Origin: Sphagnum compactum
Taxonomy: Eukaryota; Bryophyta; Sphagnopsida; Sphagnales
Direction of reading: 5' to 3'
Length of the DNA stretch: 64,000 nucleotides
Assembly (NCBI GenBank): GCA_965153455.1
Contig: OZ234499.1
Span: forward strand, 10,536,271 to 10,600,270
Shown: piece by piece, positions 1 to 10,140 of the stretch
How positions within the stretch are numbered: the stretch's first letter is position 1
Layout: the number at the start of each line of letters is the position of its first letter
Program-made: the position numbers and the translations under genes
The notes under the pieces: generated by a model
What the model saw: only the letters and a program-made list of their open reading frames with translations
What the model was told of the DNA's origin: nothing
Database searches by the model: none

Positions 1-180
1 TTATATTTTTGGCTACCTACTGGGACTTATCATAAAAATCTGATGAATCAGAATTTTTTTGTTTCAAAATCTGGCGAATTTGGGCCAATTTTTTTAATTA
101 AAATTCCTTTGAATAGGTCGAAATCACATGTTTCAGGTCGAAATTAGGCAAAATTTGGCCATGAAAAAGACACTGAGTAT
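1..180 (+). repeat. Dispersed repeat copy, inverted partner at 61150-61325
   Basis: The first 180 bases match the reverse complement of 61150-61325. Shared blocks include GGCTACCTACTGG, ACTTATCATAAAA, a TGGCGAATTTGG box, AGGTCGAAATT and GCAAAATTT. The order of blocks is the same and divergence is moderate, so these are two old copies of one element in opposite orientation. The left copy is cut by the window edge, so its true end is unknown. No coding potential is visible. Confidence 0.7.
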
Positions 181-3100
181 CATCAATAGAGTTTTTATTT
201 TACTTTAAAACATTTCCATGAAATTGTTTGATATTCTGGATTATCATCAATAAAGTTTAGCCAAAAAAATTGGTGATAGACATCAAATATGAAACTAGAA
301 TGTTTAAAGAATCCCTTTATATTTTTGCAACCTGCTGAACTTGTTGTAGAAATCTCACAACTATATATATATATATATATATATATTCAAAATCTGACAA
401 ATTAAACAAAAAAAATTTCACAATTATTTTTTGTATGTGTTGAAATCTAAATTATTTGAGACTTGGAGGAATGTTTTCAGGGTATTCAATTTCTAGTGTT
501 AAAACTGGGGTTTAGGGTCAGATTCTTCTTTGTGACTTGGACCTGAGCTCTCACCCTTTTTGTTGGAACCAGGGTAGCAAGCAAACTATGGAAGTAGTCT
601 TTTGCTACATCCGGACTGAAACTGGATTCCTGACAAAACATTCTTGAAAAGAGAAAAAAGAGTAAGTTTTTTAACTAAGCAAGTTGATCTTGTTTTTTTT
701 AATTGACAAATAGGTTAACTTCAAAATTAAATATTAATTTTTATTAGTTGTTGAACTCTATGCCTATATAGACCATGGTTTTAAATTGTTAAAAAACTTT
801 ATGTTTATACAATATTTAGCATAGGGGAGTGTGTAACCTATACATGAAAATTTGAAATTAAACTTGAGTTTCGAACCAAGCGTGGAGATTCTTGAATTCA
901 ACACAAATGTGCTGAAATCAAAACCATAAGATTTAAAAATGGAAAGAATCGGGCTCAAACCCATACGCAAAAAAACCTACAAATATCTTTAAAGAAACAA
1001 AACCAGGATGGGAGGTTCTCTTTATTAGAGGAGGAACCACACAACACCAGTTTGGACTTTGGACGACTTAAAAAGGCTCCATCAAAAGTAGTCATGAAAA
1101 CTTAGAGTCTAAAAGGTAACCCCACCCCCTAAAGTCTTAAATAGGACTTGGTGTCAACAATGGTAGCTTCATATTTTCTCATTCTGTTGGATTAATAATA
1201 TTTAGGTCAATGAGAAATCAGATTGTTGTGGACTCAAGTCTACTAGAGGCCAAGGAGTCACCAAATTTTTCACCTTGAGGCTTGCACTGGCTACCACACA
1301 ATGCACAGTCTGAACACAGGTTATTTGGTGGCTACATGTGTTTATAGCTTATGTACTCCATGGCAAATGGACCTAAATAGTTGTACACTATTGACAATTG
1401 TATGTAATTTTTTTAGTGCATGCACAAATTCTCTTCAATAGGTATCCAGTTGAGGACACTGTGTTCATTGATGGTGGAAAGCTCATTGTTCTGAAAAAAA
1501 TAAAATGAAATAAAACACATGTTTTGACTTTTGACACAACCCGCCTTAACCTTTAAATATCATTTGACCAAAACAGTACCACTTTGAAAGAGGAATCATC
1601 CCTTACAAACCTCCAGAAAAGCCATGTAAAACGTGGGATTTTTTTGGAAAATCCAAATCTGTAAAGTTGTAGACAACTTCAAGCTGGATTTTTTGGTAGC
1701 AAAAAAAAAAAGGGGATGCAGATGAGATATGAAAAATCCCCATTATTGTTGAGAGTGAAATTTTCTTGATTTTGGGCAGCTCTGAGAATTTCAAGTCTTT
1801 AGAGATTTTGACATAGCTACCATTCTTCAAGGATTGAAAAATTTCTAAGGTACATAGAAGGCATCCATATGCAGTGGGTGCCAAAAAAAATTTCACAAAA
1901 AGGCTTTGGACAAGAAAGAAATGAATGGTCAAAGATGCACTGTACAAATTGGATATCTATTGAATGCAAAGTATTGCTACAACACTTAAATGATCAAGAG
2001 CAGTAGGAACAAAGGAACATATTTCTAAACTTTTTATTATCTTCCTAATTACAGCTAGGCTAGAATCTTGAGAGATCAGCAAGCTCCAACCTTACTCTCA
2101 GTGAGCCCAGTGAACCCACTGATAGGCAATCCAACAATCCACAGACATCCCACCCACAAGAAGCATGAATTTGACTCCCCAGCACTAAACATAACCAACA
2201 TCCCACATATAGAAAGCTGAACAAAAGACATCACAAACCCAACCACACTCCACAAATGACCATCACATTTGTCCCCAACAAGCTAAATTCAATTTAGTCC
2301 ACACTGTTTGAGACTAAGGTAGTTAACGAAGCAGAATTTTTGATCTGGATGTATCATCAAGAGATCCCCCTAACAACACAGATTTTCAGACCCAATTTTC
2401 CCCTTGGAGCTCCCACAATAGTGAGTACTTTTTCTCCCAGAATCACAGAACAAACATACCTCCCAACAAATCCCAGACTCATCACAAGTTGAATTGCCTT
2501 GAACCTCTCTCAAAGTCCTTAGAATGCTTCATCATTTCCCTCAAATTAAACCCTGGATACTATTGTTATTTCTACTACCTTTCTTCTGAAACATACGGTG
2601 CAGCAGAATGTCATATTTTCAAAGGTGAAGCTTTTACCATAGCAAGGCATTCATCTCACACTGTCTTATTCTTCTACTCTTTTATCAACACAACACTATC
2701 TCATTCAAAAGGAAAGAAATCACGTAGTTTCACTGCCATCCACAATTGCCTTGGCCTCAAATATATTGTGAATCTTCAAACTCCATAATATGCGTCCTCC
2801 AAAACCAGCCCAACAACAGCTCGTACTCATCCAGAAAATCACACATCAAGAGCAACCAGACACTATTCCAACGTCAAGTGCAGTCGAAATCCAAAATCGC
2901 AATAACAAGCACTGTTGAACATAACCTGCAAAGAGAACAAAACAAAGAAGAAAAAAACACAATGTAAAAAATTAAAGAAAAAGCCATGGTCCATCATTCT
3001 GAAACTGAATATTTTTTTTTAAAGGAAAAGAAAATCAGTCCAATTACGTGGGCTTGGGATGATGGTTGCCATGGGTTGCGGCAGAGCAGCAAGCCACTTG

Positions 3101-4629
3101 ACAAAACCACAGCAAGAGCAACAGTAGTTCCATCATCAGCTTCAGCGTGCTTTTTCTTCTGAGTGCAAGTTTGAATTTCACCACGACCTTCATCGGCATC
3201 ACACCCTTGCCTCTTGGATCACACTCGTCGTGCATTTACAAACATAGCATCCACGAGAGCGCCATCAAGGAGAAGACGACCAGGGAGCTTCAACATTACC
3301 CAATGCTTCCGATGCTTACTTTCTTTCTGAGAATCAGCACCCATGGAGTCGTTGTTGCAAAGAACAAAACTGGGGGCTCTGACATTGTCAAAAGCTTGTC
3401 GGTGTGCGTGGTTTTTTTTAAAAACAACATGGAGGAGGAGGGGAGCGGGGGCGTGCTGTTGAGGCACGGTGATGTGCTTTGCAAAGAGAATCCGGGATCC
3501 GGATTCTCGTCAACGCCATCGCCTGTGCATTGTGACATTTGTTATTTTTTTAATTTCAAAATTCACTGTAGGGTGTGTGAATTCTCCTAAGCGTTGCAGA
3601 GGATGTCACATCAATTCTCTCCAGCGCTACAGAGGACGGCACCCAAAAGTCCTTCACAAAATTTGCAGGTGGGGTCGGGTGTTCATCGCCACAACATGCT
3701 GCTGCTTCAAGGGATCAGATGTTGGAAAAGTCTCAAGTGAAAAAGTTTGGTGTTTCTCCAACCCAGCTATCTGGCCAACATAGTAACAACGTTGCAGCAA
3801 CATGAACGAACTGTGAACCCAGAAAAAACTAGCTAGATTGTTGGGAACGTGACTGTTGTTTTCTCTCGTTTCTTTCTGCGGTCAGTTTCTTGAGCGTCTC
3901 AATATGTTTTTGTAGACAATTGCTACGAGCTTCTCTTCAACAAGGCGCCTCTTGCGCACGAAACCTATTGACACTTCAAGCTTTGGATTCTTCTCATGGG
4001 AGAAGAATCAAAACCCACGGTTGCTTCTCGTGCATGACAGCTCAACGCCACGCACGCTGTTTGCGATGGTTTGGTAGGTCCAGCTAAACACACTGGGGTC
4101 AGGGCGTCCAAATTGAGAATCTAATGAGTTTTGACCCATGAATTCTCAACCTAGTCAAAGGAGATACCAAAAGTACTCCAACACTTTCACAAGAAAAGAA
4201 ATTGCAAATCGAAATCTTGCATTCATTTTCCTGTAGTTCTGGAGTTAAATTACCCGCTGCCTTCGTAACATGACAACACCTTAAACTCCTAAGAGCAAAA
4301 ACATTCCCCAGTTGCGACCAAGTCCCTCAACAAAGGAGTGTGGCAACTAATAGGAGCACATTCAATATTGACACCCACAACCCTAAACATGCGCATAATC
4401 AATTCACGAAACATTAACATTTTCAGGAGAAACCATAAAAGTGCACTTTCCTTTTATTGTAAAATGTCAAAGAGCTTTGGGTGTCTATCTCTCTGTGCAG
4501 AGTGCAGACCAAAGGACATAGAGGACATCCTAACATTTCCTGACCCTATGGATCTTCCTGGGTTGTCCAGATTGTGTAAAAAGACCCAAGTCAGCTAGTT
4601 CTTCACCAATCCATGTACTTTTAGAATCC
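181..4629. other. Gene-poor AT-rich stretch downstream of the SERK-like gene
   Basis: I see no supported gene here on either strand. There is an (AT)n run at about 362-386. The stretch was checked on the minus strand for the transmembrane and kinase exons expected after a SERK ectodomain; no glycine-loop, HRD or DFG-type motif was seen. Short open frames are scattered and unconnected. Part of 3600-4600 may be 3' untranslated sequence of the SERK-like gene. Confidence 0.5.
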
Positions 4630-6801
4630 CTATGAACCATCATTGGCGCTGGGCTCACCGGGGCTGGGAGATGGCTGGTAAGGATGTGGAGGAGGCAATG
4701 GGGGCTCACATGGACATTGTTTATCTACCATTGGACCACACAAGTTGGAATTCCCCTGAAAACTGTACACATGGATAAACCCATTGTCAATATAAAACCT
4801 CCACCCAATCATAGGAACAACATTCAACCCAACTCACAATGTTCCAACCACTCTTCCTCTCCCCTGACAACTGATCAACATGAATGCTTCAAGACATTTA
4901 CGTAGGAAATAAATGCAGCCTTAAAACAGCTCACATGAATAACTCTTGCTTCAGCAGAGAGAAACTTGTGCTCAACCCAGCTTCAGGTACCTGATGGGAG
5001 TAAAACGAGAGAAAGACCCATTTGTTGGTACATAACCACTCAAGTTGTTGAATGAGAGATCACTGCATCATATATCATCGGGGTGTTCTGCTCAGTCCAA
5101 TAATACAAAGCAGCATCTTGGAATACTAAAGTCCCCAAGAATATATAAGCTCTCACTACAGCCCAACTGGCCTTATCATTGCCAAATGGTACCAGGAAAA
5201 TTGACCCAGTTTCTATTATCACATCATGACTGAGTACAGGTATGGCCTTAGTTCAAGAATTACTTCTGCAGCTTGGAAGAAATGCAGTCGACAAGAGCAA
5301 AAGACACTTACAGGACTTGAAGACCCCATATGCTTGTAAGTTGGAGTGGTATTGTTCCCGTTAGACTGTTATTGTTCAGGCGCCTGTCCACCACCATCAG
5401 CAACCAACAACATCCATCAGAGTCATTGCACCTTAACTGGCTGGAAGTTGTCCCATCCTGCAGTCACTACTGTGTGAGAAGGCACAACACTTTCATCACT
5501 ACACCATTCAGAATTTGTCATTTTCTGGAGTAAATCTGAATGGCAAAATTGCCAAATGAATCCCAGGAGGTAGAAGAAACTCACAGGAACTGGAGGTTAG
5601 CAAGCTGGCCAAGTGTACTAGGAATATCCCCAGTGAAGTCATTCACATAAAGATCAAGACTGACAAGCCGTGATAAAGCACCCAACTCTGATGGTATAGA
5701 TCCTGAGATATTGTTGCTGAACAGTTCCCTGCATGCACTTGATCTGATTCAGAATCCATTCCCAATCTCGCAGGTTTCCCAACACTTTTTACACCATTCA
5801 TGCAATCCATCAAATTTGAAAACTCAACTTGCTCACAGAAAGAAGAACCTATTCTGTCCATTTTGTCAGCAAGGCTTACAGATACTGCAGAAATGGAAGA
5901 TTGCCAAGCTGTGGCACTAAGGTTCCAGACAAACCGGCATTTCCTAAGTCTCTGCACTCCACAACATCAGTTCATGTTAGAATATGTGCTACAGTAAGGC
6001 ATAGCTGAAGAGCCCTAAAAGTCTCTACTGGGTACACTGAGCATAATTGCCAAGCATTCTTTCTGAACTTGAAAAAGCAACGTAAACTGAGGAAGTACCA
6101 AACAATTGTGAAAAGCTTACACCCGAATGACATTGTCTTCTGTGTCACAAGTGACATGGAACCAGGTGCAGGGATTGACAAGAGTAGGATCCCAACTTTG
6201 CAGGACTTGTCTTGGGTCGATCAATGCTTGCCGCAAGGCATGCAGTGCATCACCTGCAAAGAAGACTAATGCTGTTACAGCCCTCCATCATTATACCTCT
6301 CTTCCCACAACCTAGAGTGTCAGCCAACCAATATTCTGGCTCCTATGCAATTCTGCCATCAACTGCAAACCAACTCCTCTACAAGTTACATTGTAGGTCT
6401 GAACCTGAATCTGAATATAGAAATGTGACTAGATTTTCCAGGGGAAGTTATCCTGATGAAACAACTGCCTGTCCTAGCTGCCTCAATGGATCCGTTCACA
6501 TCCAGTTTGACATCTCTACTGACCAACAGCACTGCTATACAGACTTCTGCCAACATGTCCTCATGAACTCATGAAGTCATCGGGAAGAAAGCCATCGGTT
6601 TCTGCTGTAGAACTGGGGTGAGCTTAGGTCAAACAGCTACTGAGGAGGAGAGGGAAAGGCGAAGGGGAAGGGGAGAGAAAGGGGGTGGGGATCGGGCAAG
6701 GCTGACATACCTTCAGAATTGGCTGTCACCGAAGTCGAGCAGCAAGACAGGAGCCACAACCACAACACCGGCAACACCAGCAGCCACCAACACCCCTGCA
6801 T
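4630..6801 (-). CDS. SERK-like leucine-rich-repeat protein lacking a kinase domain
   Basis: Seven exons read on the minus strand: 6801-6711, 6253-6121, 5951-5880, 5728-5585, 5383-5312, 5062-4991 and 4762-4630, with GT-AG borders and continuous phase, giving 238 residues. Exon lengths 133, 72, 144 and 72 are those of SERK ectodomain genes. Exon 1 is a signal peptide ([16 protein letters not shown]...) cut near TA/NSEG. Exon 2 carries the N-terminal LRR cap with GDALHALR and [16 protein letters not shown]. Then come LRRs ([38 protein letters not shown]), [11 protein letters not shown] and a proline-rich tail ending at a stop codon. SERKs are co-receptor kinases at the plasma membrane; this product would be secreted or apoplastic, with no membrane span. 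A consensus donor lies inside the last exon (CCCCG/GTGAGC, GT at 4658-4657), so a longer transcript is possible, but no downstream kinase exon was found to the left. It could be a truncated SERK or a small LRR protein. Confidence 0.85.
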
Positions 6802-7150
6802 GGTGCTTGCTTGCTGCGGTCGATTTAATCCAGGCCGCCACCACCACCACCACCACTACAACCACACCCCACACTCTTTTCTCTGAAGCAGCAGCTCAAT
6901 TTATAAATTATAAAAGAATCAAAGAAAACAGAACACAGCAGCAGCAGCAGCAGCAGCAGCAGTTCTTGCAGGCGAAAAATATATGTACAGTTTTGGAGCT
7001 GGGGCTGTATCTAGAGCTGGAGGAAAGCAATCGACAACTACAATAGACGATCTTCCTCACAGACGAAGGTTTCCAAGCGCAGGAGGGAAGAAGAGGAGGA
7101 GGAGGAGGAGGAGCACCAGCAACGCGCAAAGCACAACAACGCAGCGCACC
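6802..7150 (-). promoter_or_regulatory. 5' untranslated and promoter-proximal region of the SERK-like gene
   Basis: This stretch precedes the ATG at 6801-6799. It contains a trinucleotide run of nine CAG units on the plus strand (6936-6962), read as CTG in the transcript, a GGT/CCA-rich run near 6838-6865, and GAG/CTC repeats near 7089-7112. Such pyrimidine- and triplet-rich leaders are common in plant 5' untranslated regions. The transcription start is not determined; it probably lies in 7000-7160. Confidence 0.45.
6936..6962. repeat. (CAG)9 microsatellite in SERK-like 5' leader
   Basis: Nine uninterrupted CAG units on the plus strand, CTG in the sense of the adjacent minus-strand gene. It lies about 135 bases upstream of the start codon, inside the predicted 5' leader. 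Confidence 0.9.
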
Positions 7151-7201
7151 ACGTAATGGCTCTGATCTTTATTGGACGCTGAATTGAAAAACATCATTTG
7201 T

Positions 7202-7248
7202 GTTGACATTGTGTGATTTGGTGTCTCACAATATCACACAATGTCAAC
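7202..7248. repeat. Perfect 16-bp inverted repeat (hairpin)
   Basis: The arm GTTGACATTGTGTGAT at 7202-7217 is the exact reverse complement of 7233-7248, with a 15-base spacer. It sits just upstream of the SERK-like transcription unit. It may be a small fold-back element or a cis site; nothing else identifies it. Confidence 0.85.
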
Positions 7249-8239
7249 TCACATGGTTTGAAAACAAAAGGAATTATTGGGTTATGATCAATCCAAAAAT
7301 CCTCAATTGTTCCTAATTTACAATGTTTATTCTGGAGCCATATTTAACCCATACTTGATCAAGTTCTGAATCACATATTGCAATCCTAATTCGATGAAAT
7401 TCAAGTTTCATTTTATTCCTTTTCATACGTTGAAACAATTGTATTATTTCTTGGTTATAGTTTTTAAAGCTTGCACATATTATGTGAAATGTTTGCAAAT
7501 TGTGATTTGTTTCAATTTTTTCATAACCAATCAATAGAGATTGTGTTCAAAGATTGAATTATGATGTGTTGTTTTTAAATGTTGCATTTTCATTTGAAAT
7601 GTATCTATCAACTTCTAACTTTTTTTTGGGCATCAATTGTGTAAGTTTAAATTTTTTCTCTTCCTTATATGGGGTAGCTCTATATACATAAGTCCACAAT
7701 GGTGTATTCTAGAGTTGGAACAAATGCAAATAGTCCAACCTTGATATCAATAAATTGTATGAGTTGCAATCGATTAGATCAAATATTGTGTTCATACTTG
7801 TATTTTTTAGATATTAGTTGTGTTGGTGTTCAGTTTGATAAAAAAAAAACTTCACCAAAATTCATGCATCACACATACATTTCAAATTTAATGATGTTTG
7901 GTTTACCTATGTGCGAACAAACACATATCTTTTCACGAAATTTTATGTTTGACACATGATTTTTCATATTTCATTGATGTTGTCTTGAATATATTTGGTA
8001 GCTTCATCTCCTTCTATATGATGCTTGCATTCACCATTATTAATTGTCTCTTTTTCATTGTTGATAGAGGGTTGGTTTCTCCTTTTGCTATTGCACAAGT
8101 TTTTTTGGGGTCATGAGAAGAAAATGTTTTAATTGTTATTTCTACTATAATAAGGATCTTTGGTTGTAATCATGTGTTCCACAAGTTTTTTGGTGATGAA
8201 AAGGAAACATTTTAGGTGTGATTTTTATTATACTAATGT
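7249..8239. other. AT-rich spacer between SERK-like gene and Helitron cluster
   Basis: I see no gene. Near the right end a segment at about 8098-8150 is partly repeated at 8150-8232 (ATGAGAAGAAAATG versus GATGAAAAGGAAAC), and a related block occurs at about 20126-20205, directly past the other end of the Helitron cluster. This suggests a host repeat family that the cluster landed in. Confidence 0.4.
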
Positions 8240-8317
8240 GAACCCGGTGCATAATGCACCCGTCGAGCTCCCCCCGCCCGGTCCTTCCCATTGCCCACTC
8301 CGGTTCTTCCCTATGTT

Positions 8318-8512
8318 CCAAATGAGAGAACAGCGGCACTTGTGCCCTGAATCCCTCATTGTCCAAATGAGAGAACAGCAGCACTTGTGCCCTGAATCCC
8401 TCATTGTCCAAATGAGAGAACAGCGGCACTTGTGCCTTGAATCCTTCATTGTCCAAATGAGAGAACAGCAGCACTTGTGCCCTAAATTCCTCATGATCCG
8501 AATGGAGAGAAC
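8318..8512. repeat. 45-bp minisatellite, four units plus partial
   Basis: Units start at 8318, 8363, 8408 and 8453, with a decayed start at 8498. Each begins CCAAATGAGAGAACAGC and contains GGCACTTGTGCC or AGCACTTGTGCC. Because 45 is a multiple of three, every frame repeats a 15-residue unit, and both strands stay open by chance. I do not treat the long open frames across it as genes. Confidence 0.9.
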
Positions 8513-8977
8513 TACGGATCAGGAAGAAGTGATTCATCAGCAAAAAAAGAAGGTGAGTCTGTGGTGGTTGCTAGATCCGGTCTTTGAAAACTACAGTCTG
8601 GAAACATACCTACAATCCAGAGTTTTGTTTTCTGTATGCAGATTGCAGAAATACCCACAACAAACAAACTCCTACTTCCATCTTCTACTCTCTGTATGTG
8701 TGTGTGCATGTGTGCGTGGGTGCAGCTTTCAATCCCCGGGTCTGCAGAATTCTCAAAGCTCCAAAACTTCATGTCAAAGCAAGTCCCAAAGGAGCTTCTT
8801 TCCACATGAAGACCTTTTCCCTCCCCCCCAAAACCAGATTCCTGCTTGAGGACATTTCATTGAGAACATTTCCTTGCCAAAACCCTAACAATCCCCGCAG
8901 CAAACGCATTTTGCGAGAAAAATAAGAAGAAGAATAAGGACCAGGAGGAGGAGAGAAGGAAGGCAGGCTGATGATAC

Positions 8978-9087
8978 TTCTGGTCTTGTGGGATTCTGGG
9001 AGTGACGATCATGAGCACAACGAAGAGGAGGAGCGCGGTACCCCATGCTACCACTCGCTGCCCTCTCGCATCCAGCGCCATCGCCAT
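8978..9087 (-). pseudogene. Isolated first exon resembling plant alkaline ceramidase
   Basis: The minus-strand frame from the ATG at 9087 reads MAMALDARGQRVVAWG, then ALLLFVVLMIVTPRIPQDQK, a short N-terminus leading into one membrane span. This resembles the start of plant alkaline ceramidase (aPHC-type) proteins, which hydrolyse ceramides in endomembranes. A donor-like AA/GTATCA follows at 8977. The expected next exon (a motif like YHDFADQR, then more membrane spans) was not found to the left, where the sequence becomes a minisatellite. It lies inside a Helitron-like element in the same orientation, so I read it as a captured fragment. Family assignment is from memory of the N-terminus and is moderate. 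Confidence 0.4.
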
Positions 9088-9274
9088 CTGCTCTCTGTGT
9101 GACGGTCTGTCTCTCTCGCGTGCTCCGCGCCTTGTCAAGGCCCTCAAAACCTGGTTCCAGAACTTCTTCTTGCACGCGTAGCTAAAACTGTTGAGAACTT
9201 AGAGGAGGTGATCTTGTTGCGCATTCTTCAATGCCGCTGATGACGCGTGGTGATGAAGAATCCGGACTCGTTGG

Positions 9275-9458
9275 AACTCGGTTTGTTGTGCATTGCCCGG
9301 TTCTGCAGCAGAATTGTCGTGTCTGTGCGTGTCGAAACTCGGTTTGTTGTGCATTGCCCGGTTCTGCAGCAGAATTGTCGTGTCAGGACTCGTCGAAACT
9401 CGGTTTGTTGTGCATTGCTCGGTTCTGCAGCAGAATTGTCGTGTCAGACAGACGCACG
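9275..9458. repeat. 61-bp tandem repeat, three units
   Basis: Units start at about 9281, 9342 and 9403 with GTTTGTTGTGCATTGC, each followed by GGTTCTGCAGCAGAATTGTC. The period of 61 is not a multiple of three, so the same peptide cycles through all frames; it is not coding. It lies near the 5' end of the small Helitron. Confidence 0.9.
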
Positions 9459-9486
9459 CACAGACTACCTGAATTAATATATAAGA

Positions 9487-10140
9487 CTAGTGGGTGTCCG
9501 TGACCTTCGGACACTGTGAAGTCGCCTGGTTCCCCATCCATGTCCTGAAAATCATGTGCCAAAAAAATTCCAGGTCCTGGATCATGTGAAGCCCCCTGTG
9601 TGAAATCCAAGTCTCAAAATTGAGATCCCACATCCTGAAAATCACGTCCTAAAAGTTTTCAGGTTTCGGTCTTGGAAACCGCGAGTGTGAAAATCTAGGC
9701 CTCAAAGTTGAGATCCCAAGTCTTGAAAACCATATCCTAAAATTTCCCAGGCCCCAAAGTTGAGATCCCAAGTCCTGAAAACCATATCCTAAAATTTCCC
9801 AGGTCTTTTTGGGTCTTGGAAACCCGGAGTGCAAACTCCAGGTCTCCAAAAATCTTTTGCAAAAAAAAATCAGACTGCCCCTGATTTCTTTTCTCTCTGG
9901 AGTCAGTTACATCTGGGGAATCTTCCAGGCACTGCCCACACAGACAGACAGACGCCCTCGAGTATTTCTCATGTGCAAACCTCTTCAGGAACGACGCGGC
10001 AAGAGGCGACGCGCCTCTTGGTCCAGTGGGCATCATTCATCATTGTCTGTGACGAAAATCATCCAAAAAGAGGTCATTCGTCATTCATCATTCATCAAAG
10101 ACAGACAGACGCACAGACACCATGTTTGTAATTATATATA
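9487..10140 (-). mobile_element. Helitron segment with canonical hairpin-CTAG 3' end
   Basis: The minus strand ends with the stem GTGTCCG, loop AAGGTCA, stem CGGACAC, then CCA and CTAG (ending at 9487), directly abutting the TC start of the element to the left. The right side at about 10090-10140 carries GACAGACAGACGCACAGAC followed by a TATATA tract, like the start of the 8240-9486 element. Between lies a tandem repeat of about 52 bp (units near 9704 and 9756, a diverged one near 9616) with AAAGTTGAGATCCCAAG. No coding sequence is seen. Confidence 0.55.

Larger units (their letters stand above)
8240..9486 (-). mobile_element. Small non-autonomous Helitron-like element carrying a gene fragment
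   Basis: On the minus strand the right end begins TCTTATATATTAATTC at 9486, following the CTAG end of the next element. The left end carries the palindrome GGTGCATAATGCACC (about 8251-8265), followed on the minus strand by GGGTTCACATTAG and then T. Helitrons start with TC, end with a short hairpin about 10 bases before CTRR and insert between A and T; here the last bases are TTAG instead of CTAG, so the left end is tentative. Inside are a 45-bp minisatellite, a possible alkaline ceramidase first exon and a 61-bp tandem repeat. No transposase is present. Confidence 0.5.

Noticed and set aside
3044-3235. Minus-strand frame with MELLLLLLWFCQVACCSAA, like a signal peptide
   Set aside because: No following exon, no convincing donor and no family match; a small secreted peptide cannot be excluded but is not supported.
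1-4600. Search for SERK kinase exons left of the LRR exons
   Set aside because: No glycine-rich loop, HRD or DFG-type motif was seen on the minus strand.
8160-8849. 229-residue open frame on the plus strand and smaller minus-strand frames over the same DNA
   Set aside because: Openness comes from a 45-bp minisatellite; no domain, and both strands are equally open.
9231-9503. Cysteine-rich plus-strand frames with repeated VVHCPVLQQNC text
   Set aside because: Artefact of a 61-bp tandem repeat cycling through the three frames.
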